Source: Streptomyces katrae (lineage in GTDB: Bacteria; Actinomycetota; Actinomycetes; Streptomycetales; Streptomycetaceae). From it: a stretch of DNA of 64,000 bases. Positions within the stretch are counted from its first letter, which is position 1; every line of letters begins with the position of its first letter. The stretch lies in the NCBI RefSeq assembly GCF_002028425.1, contig NZ_CP020042.1, forward strand, positions 3,348,001 to 3,412,000. Reading direction: 5' to 3'. The translations under genes were made by a program, and so were the position numbers. The notes below the pieces were generated by a model, which saw only the letters and a list, made by a program, of their open reading frames with translations, had not been told where the DNA came from and searched no databases. Positions 1 to 8,182 of this stretch are shown in pieces.

Positions 1-1290
1 CGCGAGCCCGATGATCACACCGGTCAGCACGGTGGAGGGGCCGCCGATGTCCGCGTACAGGAAGTCGGTCAGCTGCCAGACGAACAGGCCGGTGGCGATC
101 AGCCCGCAGTCCCGCAGCGCCCGGTCCCGGGCGGCCGCGTACCGGCGCAGGCCCGCGACCAGGAGGGCGGCCCAGCCGCCCGCGAGCGCGAGCAGTCCGA
201 CGAGCCCCTGCTCGCCGAGGACCAGCAGGTACATGTTGTGCGGGGAGAGCAGGGGCTGCTTCACGAAGGCCTGGCCCGCCCCGGCGGTGTCGCTGCCGGA
301 GGACAGCCCGAGCGAGGAGTGCCCGTCGCGCTGGGCGGGGAAGCCCTTGAGGCCCACCCCGACGGCGGGCCGCTCGCGCCACATCGACTCGGCGGCGGCC
401 CACATCGTGTAGCGGTCGGTCACCGACTGGTCGGGGGCGCTGGAGACCTGGGTGATGGAGTTCAGCCGTTCGGCGACCATCTCGGAGCCCAGCCCGAGCC
501 CGCCGACGAGGACCACCCCGAGGGCGGTCAGCGCCAGCAGCACCGCCAGCGCGCGGCGGATCCCGGCCAGGCACATCACCAGCAGCGCGGCCGCGGCGGT
601 GGCGATCCACGCACCCCGGCTGAAGGAGAGCACCAGCGGCACCACCAGGACCAGCGCGCAGCCCCCGGCGGTCCGCCGGACCTTCGCGGGCAGTCCCGGG
701 GCGAGGGCGGCGGCGGTGGCGACGATCAGCCCGTACGCGACGACGGTGGCCATGCCCATGACGTCGCCGGGGCCGAAGGTGCCCACGGCGCGGATGTCCT
801 CGCCCTGGTAGGAGGCTCCGGTGTGGGTCGCGTACTGCACGACGCCCACGGCGCCCTGCACCAGCCCGAGCACGACGAAGCACCCGGCGGCCAGCCGGAA
901 CTCCAGGGCGTCGCGCACCAGCAGCACCACGGCCGCCGGGACCAGTACGAACACCTGGAGGTAGCGCACGAACCCGGGCAGGGCGGCGTACGGGTCCCCG
1001 GCGGTCATCGTGGCGACGGCGAGCCCGATCCCCGGCGCCCCGAGCACGAGCACGCCCAGCGGGTCGAGCCTGCGCACCCTCCCGCGCAGGGCCTGGACGG
1101 CGCAGACGAGGGCGAGCAGCAGCGAGGCGGCGTCGGCGGGGCCGACCTTCCCGGAGGCGGTGGCGTCACCGGCCGGGAGCGGGGCGAGGAGGAACAGGAC
1201 GGTCGCGGCGAGCGGCAGCAGCGGCCAGTGCCGGCGCAGCGCGGCGGCCGCGCCGGGCGGGCGCACGGGTCCGGGGACGGCGAGGGTCAT
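1..1290 (-). CDS. O-antigen ligase / Wzy-type membrane protein (3' end outside window)
   Basis: Partial gene of at least 430 codons that runs off the left edge. The translation is a polytopic membrane protein with about ten hydrophobic segments. It has a long periplasmic-type loop containing an SVTDRYTMWAAAESMWRERP stretch and a later SPHNMYL motif, both typical of the Wzy_C / O-antigen ligase family. Members polymerise or ligate undecaprenyl-linked glycans on the outer face of the membrane. The ATG lies 3 bp after the stop of the sugar-transferase gene, so it is the last visible gene of a polysaccharide operon. The family call is strong; the glycan is unknown. Confidence 0.85.
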   Translation of the reverse strand, partial: MTLAVPGPVRPPGAAAALRRHWPLLPLAATVLFLLAPLPAGDATASGKVGPADAASLLLALVCAVQALRGRVRRLDPLGVLVLGAPGIGLAVATMTAGDPYAALPGFVRYLQVFVLVPAAVVLLVRDALEFRLAAGCFVVLGLVQGAVGVVQYATHTGASYQGEDIRAVGTFGPGDVMGMATVVAYGLIVATAAALAPGLPAKVRRTAGGCALVLVVPLVLSFSRGAWIATAAAALLVMCLAGIRRALAVLLALTALGVVLVGGLGLGSEMVAERLNSITQVSSAPDQSVTDRYTMWAAAESMWRERPAVGVGLKGFPAQRDGHSSLGLSSGSDTAGAGQAFVKQPLLSPHNMYLLVLGEQGLVGLLALAGGWAALLVAGLRRYAAARDRALRDCGLIATGLFVWQLTDFLYADIGGPSTVLTGVIIGLA

Positions 1291-1293
1291 GGT

Positions 1294-2859
1294 TCAGCTC
1301 CCGCCCAGCCGGAACCGGAAGAAGGAGGCGGCGGTGCGGGCCAGGATCCACAGGTCCTGCCAGAGCGACCAGGTGTCGATGTAGTGGTTGTCGAAGCGGG
1401 CCCGGTCCTCGATGGACGTGTCCCCGCGCAGCCCGTTGATCTGGGCCAGGCCGGTGATGCCGGCCGGCATCCGGTGGCGGGCCTCGTAGCCGGGGTGGAT
1501 GCTGCTGAACTTGGCGACGAAGAAGGGGCGTTCGGGGCGCGGGCCAACCAGGCTCATGTCGCCGCGGACCACGTTCCACAGCTGCGGCAGCTCGTCCAGC
1601 GAGGACTTGCGCAGGAAGGAGCCGACGAGGCTCATCCGGCAGTCGCCGGCCACGGTCCAGCGGGTGGCGGACTCGTGCGCGTCGGCGCGCAGGGTGCGGA
1701 ACTTCAGCAGGGTGAAGGGGCGTCCGTAGAGGCCGACGCGTTCCTGACGGAAGATCACCCCGGGTCCGTCGGACAGCCGTACGGCCAGGGCGCAGGCCCC
1801 CATGACGGGGGCGGCGGCGAGCAGGGCGAGCGCGGCGAGCAGGGAGTCGATGACCCGCTTGGCGGACCGCTCCAGGGGCCGGGCGGGGCGGGGCAGCAGG
1901 GGCTGGACGGCGTGGCCCCACAGCTGGTCGGCGGGGTGGGCGAGCCGCATGCCGGTGACCTTGGCGGTGCCGGCGGGGTCGGCGAGCCAGAGCCGGCAGC
2001 CGTGGTCGTGGAAGAGGCGGACCAGTGCGGCGGTGCGCTCGTCGGCCTCGGGCGGGCGGGTGAAGACGGCGCAGCGCACGGAGTTCTGGATGACGGCGCG
2101 CCGGACGTCCTCGTGGGTGGCGAGTACGGGCAGCGGGCCGCCCTCCCCGTCGGCGGCCTCGGCGGGGTCGGCGATCCCGACGGGCCGCAGCCCGTACTCG
2201 GGGCGTCCGTGCAGCGCGGCGGCGACCGCGCCGGCGCCGTCCCCGGGGCCGACGACGAGCGTGGAGACGGGGCGGCGCACGGCCGATCGGCGCCACATCC
2301 GGTGGACGAGCCCGCGTCCCGCGCAGGCCAGGACGACGTGCAGGCAGACGGCGGTGAGCAGGGTGTTCCAGCCGAGGGCCCGCCCGGGTGCGGCGGCGGC
2401 GAGGACGGCGGCGGCCCCGCACCACAGCGCGGCGGCCCGCCCGGCCAGGGCGGGCAGTTCGAGCAGGGCGGAGGGCGCGAGGCGGGGCCGGTAGAGGCCG
2501 CCCTGCGCCTGGAGGGCGGCGTTGGCGGCGGCGAGCAGGACGGCGGCCGGTACCGCGGCCTGGGGCGGGAGCGGCGAGCCGGGCAGGGCGGTCGCGGTGA
2601 CGGCGGCGGCCAGCGCGTCGGCGGCCAGGAGCGCGGCGGGACCCCGGCCGCGGCGGACCCGGTCCGGGCGGACGGCGGGGCGGGCCCGATCGGCGCGGGG
2701 GCCGCGCGGCGGGTGGATGGCGGTCACGGCACGGCGGGGCTTGGCGGGTGACACGGCGGGTGGGGCGGCCCGCGACACGGAGGCGAAGGCGCTGCCGCCG
2801 GCGTGCCCCGTGCCGCTCTGCCCTCCGGTGTGCCGGGCGGCTGCGCTGTCCATCGTCAT
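1294..2859 (-). CDS. Polyprenyl-phosphate sugar-1-phosphate transferase (exopolysaccharide initiation)
   Basis: 521 aa. The N-terminal half has several membrane segments and a Rossmann-like CoA_binding_3 region (LVVGPGDGAGAVAAAL). The C-terminal third is the bacterial sugar transferase domain, with FRQERVGLYGRPFTLLKFRT and the signature RGDMSLVGPRPERP. Such enzymes move hexose-1-phosphate from a nucleotide sugar onto undecaprenyl phosphate, the first committed step of exopolysaccharide assembly. The start ATG overlaps the upstream GT4 stop as ATGA, so translation is probably coupled. Which sugar is transferred cannot be read from the sequence. Confidence 0.9.
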   Translation of the reverse strand: MTMDSAAARHTGGQSGTGHAGGSAFASVSRAAPPAVSPAKPRRAVTAIHPPRGPRADRARPAVRPDRVRRGRGPAALLAADALAAAVTATALPGSPLPPQAAVPAAVLLAAANAALQAQGGLYRPRLAPSALLELPALAGRAAALWCGAAAVLAAAAPGRALGWNTLLTAVCLHVVLACAGRGLVHRMWRRSAVRRPVSTLVVGPGDGAGAVAAALHGRPEYGLRPVGIADPAEAADGEGGPLPVLATHEDVRRAVIQNSVRCAVFTRPPEADERTAALVRLFHDHGCRLWLADPAGTAKVTGMRLAHPADQLWGHAVQPLLPRPARPLERSAKRVIDSLLAALALLAAAPVMGACALAVRLSDGPGVIFRQERVGLYGRPFTLLKFRTLRADAHESATRWTVAGDCRMSLVGSFLRKSSLDELPQLWNVVRGDMSLVGPRPERPFFVAKFSSIHPGYEARHRMPAGITGLAQINGLRGDTSIEDRARFDNHYIDTWSLWQDLWILARTAASFFRFRLGGS

Positions 2860-4082
2860 CGGCTGATGCGCTCCTGGTTCAAGGGCTGGGGGTCCCCCCG
2901 GTGGAGCAAGGGGGCGGGCCTGCCCAGCAGTTCGTGGTACAGGCCGGTGACCGCGTCCGTGGTCCGCCGCACGTCGAACTCGCTCCGGGCGTGCTGCTGG
3001 GCCTGCTCCCCGAGTTCGGTGAGCAGCCGCGGTTCGGCGAGCAGCCGTCCCAGCGCCTTGGCCAGCGCCGTCGGGTCCTCCGGAGGTACCAGGCAGAGCC
3101 GTCCGTGGCCGGACGGCAGGCTCTCCCGCGCACCGCTGACGTCGGAGACCAGGACCGGTCGGCCGCAGGCCATGGCTTCGAGGGGGGCGAGCGCCATGCC
3201 TTCCCACCGCGACGGCAATACAACGAGATCGGCGGCCCGAAGCCACGGTCGGATGTCGGCGGCGGCTCCGGCGAAGTGGACTCCGGGGGGTGCGGCGCGG
3301 CGCAGCCGTTCGGCGTCGGGGCCGTCGCCGACCAGGGCGAGGCGGGCGCCGGGGACGGTGGCCGCCACCTCGGGCCAGGCGCGCAGCAGGACGTCCTGGC
3401 CCTTCTGGGGGCAGAGCCGGCCGACGCAGACGGCGAGGGGTCCGTCCTGGAGGGCGGCGGGCAGCGGGAGTCCGGCGCGGGCCTCGGCGCGGTCGCGGCC
3501 GGGGTCGGGGTGGCCGGGGCGGAAGTGGGTGAGGTCGACGCCGTTGCGGATCACCGTCCAGCGGGCGTCGATCCCCTCGGACTCGCCGGCCCGGCGCTCG
3601 GCCTCGCTGACGCAGAGCACCCGGTCGGCCCAGCGGGCGCCGGCCCGTTCCCAGCGCAGCGCGAGGGCGGCGGTGGTGCCGCCGACGGCGTCGAAGGACC
3701 AGGCGTGGGGCTGGAACACCGTGGGCAGGGAGCCCCGTACGGCGATCCGCCCGGCCAGGCCGGCCTTGGCGCTGTGGGCGTGCAGCAGGTCGGGGCGGAC
3801 GCGGCGGACCAGTCGGGCGGCGGCGAGCACCTCGGCCGGCAGTCCCGGTCCGGGGGAGCGTCCGGCGCGCCAGGTCAGCACCTCGGCCCCGGCCGCGCGG
3901 GCGTCGCCGGCGAGGACGCCGCCGTCGGGGCAGCCGACGACGACGCGCAGCCCGGCGGCCGACTGGGCCCGTACGAGGTCGGTGACGACCCGTGCGACGC
4001 CGCCCTCGACGGGCTGGACGAGGTGCAGGACGGTAACGGACTGCGCGGCCGGGGAGCCGGCCGGCGAGGGGTGTTTCGGCAC
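2856..4082 (-). CDS. GT4-family glycosyltransferase
   Basis: 408 aa starting at a GTG with AGGAGA about 8 nt upstream. An N-terminal VLHLVQPVEGGVARVV glycine-rich loop and a C-terminal EGMALAPLEAMACGRPVL motif (E-x7-E, nucleotide-sugar binding) identify a GT-B fold, family 4 retaining glycosyltransferase. It is expected to act in the cytoplasm, extending the lipid-linked sugar made by the next gene, with which it overlaps by 4 bp. Upstream, 19 bp separate it from the secreted DUF3344-like gene, so all four genes are probably one transcript. No sequence feature fixes donor or acceptor. Confidence 0.9.
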   Translation of the reverse strand: MPKHPSPAGSPAAQSVTVLHLVQPVEGGVARVVTDLVRAQSAAGLRVVVGCPDGGVLAGDARAAGAEVLTWRAGRSPGPGLPAEVLAAARLVRRVRPDLLHAHSAKAGLAGRIAVRGSLPTVFQPHAWSFDAVGGTTAALALRWERAGARWADRVLCVSEAERRAGESEGIDARWTVIRNGVDLTHFRPGHPDPGRDRAEARAGLPLPAALQDGPLAVCVGRLCPQKGQDVLLRAWPEVAATVPGARLALVGDGPDAERLRRAAPPGVHFAGAAADIRPWLRAADLVVLPSRWEGMALAPLEAMACGRPVLVSDVSGARESLPSGHGRLCLVPPEDPTALAKALGRLLAEPRLLTELGEQAQQHARSEFDVRRTTDAVTGLYHELLGRPAPLLHRGDPQPLNQERISR

Positions 4083-4101
4083 GTGGAGCGGTCTCCTGCG
4101 C

Positions 4102-5205
4102 TCAGCGGCGCGCGTCTGTCTGAACGAAGAGCACACCGAGGAATTGACCCTGGCTTTCGCCCGTGAACCTGAAGTCCAGGCTGTGGGCGCCACCGGACAG
4201 AGCGGGACTCAGATCAAACACGTCCGCGTCATATCCGAGATTATTAATATTTTCAGGCTGTCGTACGGATGCAGAACGCCCGAATTCCGTGATGGTGGAA
4301 TTCATGACGTCGTTGAAGGGGTTCTCCGCGTCGCTGACGTTGATCCGGCGCCCGCTGTCCGCCGTCACCGTGAGTGAGTCCCCCAGGGCTCCGCGGTCCC
4401 CGTCGTACGCGACCACGCCGGCCTTGCCCGCGGCCCCCGGGGGCGCGTCCAGCCCGGCCACCTGCACCGTCTCCGCGGCGGCCTCGCCGGCCCCGGCGGC
4501 AAGGGACTCGAAGCCGTCCCACAGCGAGATCCGGCGCACCGGCTCCTGCGGGTGCTCGTACGCGACCACCAGCGTCCAGCCGCCCCAGGCGCCCACCTCC
4601 GAGTGCCCCATGGCCACGTTGAGCTGGGCCACGGTCCACATCCCCGCACCGCCCTTGCGCACCAGCGGGGTGACGTCGGCCGAGGCCTGGTAGGCGTCGC
4701 TGCCCGCGTCGGTGCGGTGCCCGATCACCGTGTCGGCGATCACCGCCTTGTACGCGCCCCCGGGCTCGGCGACCAGCACGCGGCCGTTGTCCTCCGGCGG
4801 CTTCTGCTCCCCGACCCGCAGGTTCCCGCCCCAGTACAGCCGGGCGTACGAGACCTTCGCGCCCTGCGGGACCTTGAGCTCGGCCCGGGTGGAGTTGTAG
4901 GTGTCGGGGTCCTTGTCGACCTCGTCGTAGAACATCTCGAAGTCGCCGTTGGTCCCGGCCGCGCCCTTCTTGACCTCCGGGCACGGCTCGGCCTGCGGGG
5001 ACTCCTCGCGGCGGCAGCTGATCGCCGAGTTCGAGGCGCGGACCAGTCCGCCGTGCTGCACCGACTGGTAACGCTGAGTGAAGGGGATCCGGGGCATTTC
5101 ACGTGCCGCGGCGGGAACGGCGGCACCCGCCGAAGGGGCGTGCGCGGAAAGCACGAGGCCGGACAGCAGACCGAGTGCGCCGAGGATTCTGCGGGAGGAA
5201 CCCAT
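4102..5205 (-). CDS. Secreted DUF3344-like protein heading the polysaccharide operon
   Basis: 367 aa. ATG 5205 has GGAG about 8 nt upstream, followed by a signal peptide (MGSSRRILGALGLLSGLVLS) ending near the first AGAAVPAAA. The mature protein is polar and beta-rich, with a VSYARLYWGGNL block and a MGHSEVGAWGGWTLVVAYEH block that resemble DUF3344-type secreted beta-sandwich proteins. I infer an extracellular or wall-associated role. It is the first gene of the predicted operon with the three glycan-assembly genes and lies next to the chaplin/rodlin cluster, so a role in the hyphal surface is plausible. Its biochemical function is unknown, and the family assignment is from memory of motif shape. 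Confidence 0.7.
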   Translation of the reverse strand: MGSSRRILGALGLLSGLVLSAHAPSAGAAVPAAAREMPRIPFTQRYQSVQHGGLVRASNSAISCRREESPQAEPCPEVKKGAAGTNGDFEMFYDEVDKDPDTYNSTRAELKVPQGAKVSYARLYWGGNLRVGEQKPPEDNGRVLVAEPGGAYKAVIADTVIGHRTDAGSDAYQASADVTPLVRKGGAGMWTVAQLNVAMGHSEVGAWGGWTLVVAYEHPQEPVRRISLWDGFESLAAGAGEAAAETVQVAGLDAPPGAAGKAGVVAYDGDRGALGDSLTVTADSGRRINVSDAENPFNDVMNSTITEFGRSASVRQPENINNLGYDADVFDLSPALSGGAHSLDFRFTGESQGQFLGVLFVQTDARR

Positions 5206-5384
5206 GACCCCGTCTCCATTTTCGATCAAGGGGACAAAACAGGAGTGAACTTTGTCAGAAATCGGGCTGGAAATCACGTCGGACTCGCTCGTACGGCCTT
5301 TCGGGCGATAGCGCGCACCCCGGCGGTGGGCGGGTCGTTATGCCGGTGCATCGTCGTTCGAGGTCCGAACCGAAAGGAATAGGG

Positions 5385-5524
5385 CGTCGCCGCGCAGTCC
5401 CCGGCGTGCCGAGCGGCAACCTCGTCAGGTCCCCGTCGGCGTGCCGGTGAACGTCTGCGGCGGCACCGCCCAGCTCATCGGGCTGCCGAACCCGGCCTTC
5501 GGCAACCACTGCGTGAACGCCTGA
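5385..5524 (+). pseudogene. Decayed chaplin: frameshifted and lacking a signal peptide
   Basis: In one frame, positions 5394-5426 encode AVPGVPSGNLV. In the next frame, from 5429, comes VPVGVPVNVCGGTAQLIGLP and then NPAFGNHCVNA with a TGA at 5522. Together these form a whole chaplin repeat with both conserved Cys. A single base is missing at about 5426/5427, where intact chaplins have GTC CAG. No start codon or signal peptide precedes it. Instead an AAAGGA ribosome-site-like string (5372-5378) runs straight into the mature domain, as if the leader had been deleted. I conclude it is a remnant rather than a functional gene. Confidence 0.8.
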
Positions 5525-5568
5525 ACGTCAACCGCGCCGCCCGAAACGGCGGCATCCGGGTGAAGGGA

Positions 5569-5597
5569 CGCAACCCGAGCCCCAGCCGGGCCGTTGA
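5569..5597 (+). promoter_or_regulatory. Putative SigBldN-type promoter of the first rodlin gene
   Basis: CGCAAC (5569-5574) and CGTTGA (5592-5597) are separated by 17 nt. This resembles the CGTAAC / CGTTGA elements that I recall for the developmental ECF sigma factor BldN, which controls rodlins and chaplins. The same arrangement with the same spacing precedes the second rodlin at 9761-9789. The regions between promoter and start also match closely: GTTGATC, GGG, GCTCCA, CGGGCA and AAAGG recur in order. No transcript data are available here. Confidence 0.55.
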
Positions 5598-5642
5598 TCC
5601 GGGTGCTCCAGTACCGGGCAATCCTGCAAAAAAGGGATGGTA

Positions 5643-6053
5643 ATGATCAAGAAGCTTGTCGCCGGCGCAGCGGTTGCCGCCTCCACCGTCGGCCTCGGCG
5701 CCGCCATGGCCCCGCAGGCGATGGCCATCGGCAACGACAACGGCATCAACACCGTCAACGGCAACAACTCCGCGCAGATCTACGGCAACCAGGCCACCTA
5801 CGGCAACATGAGCCCGCAGATGGCGCTGATCCAGGGCTCCTTCAACAAGCCCTGCATCGCCCTGCCCGCCAAGGTCAACGCCCAGTCGATCCTGTCCGCG
5901 GTCAACGTCGGCGTCCAGGACATCCCGATCCTGTCCAGCCCGCAGAACCAGCAGTGCACCGAGAACTCCACCCAGGCCAAGGGCGACGAGGCCCTCTCGC
6001 ACATCCTGGACAACATCCCGATCCTGTCCGGCAACGCCTCCGTCGGCAGCTGA
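5643..6053 (+). CDS. rdl: Rodlin (RdlA/RdlB family), first copy
   Basis: 136 aa. The second in-frame ATG (5643) is chosen because AAGGG then sits about 9 nt upstream; the ATG at 5637 would touch it. A signal peptide ends at AMA-28, before IGNDNGINTVNGN. The mature protein has the rodlin hallmarks: GNMSPQ(M/L), NKPCIALP, QNQQCTENSTQAKGDEALSH, and two Cys. Rodlins organise chaplin fibrils into the paired-rod layer on aerial hyphae and spores. It is about 75% identical by eye to the second rodlin at 9836. The letter A or B cannot be assigned. Confidence 0.95.
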   Translation: MIKKLVAGAAVAASTVGLGAAMAPQAMAIGNDNGINTVNGNNSAQIYGNQATYGNMSPQMALIQGSFNKPCIALPAKVNAQSILSAVNVGVQDIPILSSPQNQQCTENSTQAKGDEALSHILDNIPILSGNASVGS

Positions 6054-6067
6054 CCGAGGCCGCACCG

Positions 6068-6103
6068 CGAGGCCGCCGCACCCCCGGGGTCGCGGCGGCC
6101 TCG
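6068..6103 (+). terminator. Hairpin terminator after first rodlin
   Basis: A perfect 12-bp inverted repeat (6068-6079 with 6092-6103) around a 12-nt loop, 15 nt after the rodlin stop. There is no U-tract, which is usual for Streptomyces hairpin terminators. Confidence 0.7.
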
Positions 6104-6292
6104 CCGCGTATCGGGCCCCCCAATTCCCCGCCCGATAAATGCGGACCAAAATTCCCCGAACGCACCGCCGGAGCATCGGAGTGAATTGACCGGCACCCCC
6201 CGGAAATACCGTGATTCTGCGGTTTCTTTTCTCCGGCCCACTCGTTGTTGTCTATGCAGCGGACAGACCTCTGCGGGAAGGATCGAATTCAG

Positions 6293-6526
6293 ATGAAGTA
6301 CAAGAAGGCAGTGGTGATGGCCGCCGGCGTTCTCGTCGCCGCCGGTGCCGCCTCCCCCGCCATCGCCGACTCGGTCGCCGACGGCAAGGCCGTCGGCTCC
6401 CCCGGCGTGGGCTCCGGGAACCTCGTGCAGGTCCCCGTCCACATCCCCGTGAACGTCTGCGGCAACACCGTCAACGTGATCGCGCTGCTGAACCCCGCGT
6501 TCGGCAACACCTGCGTCAACAACTGA
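6293..6526 (+). CDS. chp: Short chaplin (ChpD-H type)
   Basis: 77 aa. ATG 6293 follows GAAGGA at about 10 nt. A signal peptide of about 25 residues ends at AIA before DSVADGKAVGSPGV. One chaplin domain follows, SGNLVQVPVHIPVNVCGNTV to NPAFGNTCVNN, with Cys56 and Cys74 expected to form the intradomain disulfide. Short chaplins are secreted amphipathic proteins that polymerise into amyloid-like fibrils at the air-water interface. Its position between a rodlin and a long chaplin mirrors the chpA-chpD-rdl order of S. coelicolor as I remember it, so a ChpD equivalent is likely but unproven. Confidence 0.95.
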   Translation: MKYKKAVVMAAGVLVAAGAASPAIADSVADGKAVGSPGVGSGNLVQVPVHIPVNVCGNTVNVIALLNPAFGNTCVNN

Positions 6527-6561
6527 CGAAGCGCCTGCGCCCGCAAGGGCGAACCTCCTCG

Positions 6562-6601
6562 GGTGGCCTCGGAGTGCACGGCGGTGCACTCCGAGGCCAC
6601 C
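6562..6601 (+). terminator. Strong 18-bp hairpin after short chaplin
   Basis: A perfect 18-bp inverted repeat (6562-6579 and 6584-6601) with a 4-nt GGCG loop, 35 nt after the chaplin stop and 45 nt before the next start. It should separate the short chaplin transcript from the long chaplin gene, or attenuate read-through into it. Confidence 0.75.
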
Positions 6602-6646
6602 TTCGATTCAGGACCGGCCCCCGCGCCGGTAGACAGGGAAGGACCC

Positions 6647-8002
6647 ATGCGACAGGTACTGAGCCGACAGGTACTGGGCAAGGGGGTGCTCACGGCTGCG
6701 GCCGCCTCGAGTCTGCTGTCGATCGCGACCGGCGCGGCCTACGCGCATCCCGGGGCGATGGCGGAGGCCTCGCATTCACCGGGCGTGCTGTCCGGCAACA
6801 GCGTCTCGGTACCCATCACCTTGTCGCCGAACGTGTGCGGCAACAGCGTGGACGGGGGTGCCGCGCTCAACCCCGCGATGGGCAACAACTGCGCGACCTC
6901 GACCGGCTCCGAGGGCGGCCACCACGACTACGAGCGCTACCTGAGTCCCGAGAACGCCGAGGCCTTCCGGCACTACCTGGAGGAGCGCGAGAGCGGCCGG
7001 CCCGCGCTGCCCGCGCAGCGCGGCGAGGACGAGGGCGGCTACGGGGAGCGCGGCGACGAGGCACCCCGCGCCCACACCCCCCGGCACGCGGCCCCCCGGC
7101 ACGAGGAGGCCAGCCCCGGGGCTCCCCGGCACGAGGCGCCCAAGCACGCCGCGCCCCGCCCCGAGGCACCCCGGCACGAGGCCCCGCGCCATGCGGCGCC
7201 CCGCCACGACGACAGCCGCCACGAGGACGCCTACGGCGGCTCCGGCGAGGAGGACCGCGGTCCGCGGGGCGGGCAGGAGGAGTGCGACGACCACCCGCCC
7301 GCCCCCCACGCGCAGCCCCCGGCCCCGCACCCGGCTCCCCCCGCGCCCGCGCCGCACCACCCGAAGCCCAAGCCCCGGCCGAAGCCCGCCCCCAAGCCCC
7401 GGCCCGCGCCCGCCCCGGCACCGCCCGCGGCCCCGCTCCCGGCCCCCGCACCGGCTCCGGCGCCCGCCCAGGCCCCCGTGCCCGCGCCGCCGGCCCCGCC
7501 CGCCGAGGCCCCCGTTCCGCAGGAGCACACCCAGACGCTCCCGGCCCCGGTCGAGGAGCAGCCGCACACCCTCCCCGCCCCGGTCGAGGAGCAGCCGCAC
7601 ACCCTCCCGGCGCCCGTGCCCGCCCCGGCCCCCGAGGCACAGCCGGTCCCCGCGCCGCCCGCGCAGGAGGTCCCGGCGCCCCGGCCCCCGCACGGCAGCC
7701 AGCCCCAGTGGCCGGCCCCGGCCCCCGCCCCGGTGGTCGCCCCGCCGGCCGACCAGCCCCCGGCCGCCCCGGCCGGCGACCTCCCGGTGCACCTGCCCCC
7801 GGCGCCCGCGCCCGCTCCGGCGCCCGCGCCCGTCACCGCCCCGCCGGTGACCCTGCCCGCGCCGGCCCCGGCGCCGGCGCCCGCCCACGCGGGGCCGCAG
7901 CTGGCGGCCACCGGCGCGGGTGAGCTGGGCGCCATGGCGGCCCTCGCCTCGGCGCTCGTCCTCGGCGGCGCGATTCTCTACCGGAGGTCCGCGGCCGCCT
8001 GA
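6647..8002 (+). CDS. chp: Long cell-wall-anchored chaplin with a single chaplin domain
   Basis: 451 aa. ATG 6647 is preceded by GGAAGGA. The signal peptide ends near AYA-33. One divergent chaplin domain spans about residues 43-84 (SPGVLSGNSVSVPI, PNVCGNSV, NPAMGNNCATS), with two Cys. Residues of about 90-415 are a low-complexity His/Pro/Ala/Glu region containing PRHEAP-type repeats and three LPAPVEEQPHT-type repeats. The C-terminus has LAATG (about 419-423), a hydrophobic helix and YRRSAAA, which is a class E sortase signal. Classical long chaplins (ChpA-C) carry two chaplin domains and a short linker; this one has a single domain on a long stalk. It probably anchors the fibril layer to peptidoglycan. 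Confidence 0.93.
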   Translation: MRQVLSRQVLGKGVLTAAAASSLLSIATGAAYAHPGAMAEASHSPGVLSGNSVSVPITLSPNVCGNSVDGGAALNPAMGNNCATSTGSEGGHHDYERYLSPENAEAFRHYLEERESGRPALPAQRGEDEGGYGERGDEAPRAHTPRHAAPRHEEASPGAPRHEAPKHAAPRPEAPRHEAPRHAAPRHDDSRHEDAYGGSGEEDRGPRGGQEECDDHPPAPHAQPPAPHPAPPAPAPHHPKPKPRPKPAPKPRPAPAPAPPAAPLPAPAPAPAPAQAPVPAPPAPPAEAPVPQEHTQTLPAPVEEQPHTLPAPVEEQPHTLPAPVPAPAPEAQPVPAPPAQEVPAPRPPHGSQPQWPAPAPAPVVAPPADQPPAAPAGDLPVHLPPAPAPAPAPAPVTAPPVTLPAPAPAPAPAHAGPQLAATGAGELGAMAALASALVLGGAILYRRSAAA

Positions 8003-8182
8003 CCGGGAATACCGGTAATCGGAAGAAATATCGGCCGGAGAATCCACCGTCGGATTCTCCGGCCGCTGCCGCGCGTCCGCCGGCCGGCGTTTCCGGAACG
8101 GCCGGGAATCGTTACGCAGGGCGAAAGCGGCGAGCCGGTCGCCGCTGACGCCTCGGTCCACGAAAAGAAGAGGATTTCGACA

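Noticed and set aside
238..2751. Very long open frame (837 codons) on the plus strand opposite the polysaccharide genes
   Set aside because: Its composition is Gly/Gln/His/Arg-rich low complexity, as expected from the antisense of high-GC coding DNA. The minus-strand proteins have clear family motifs. Similar long antisense frames at 17814, 22477, 26798 and 41623 were rejected for the same reason.
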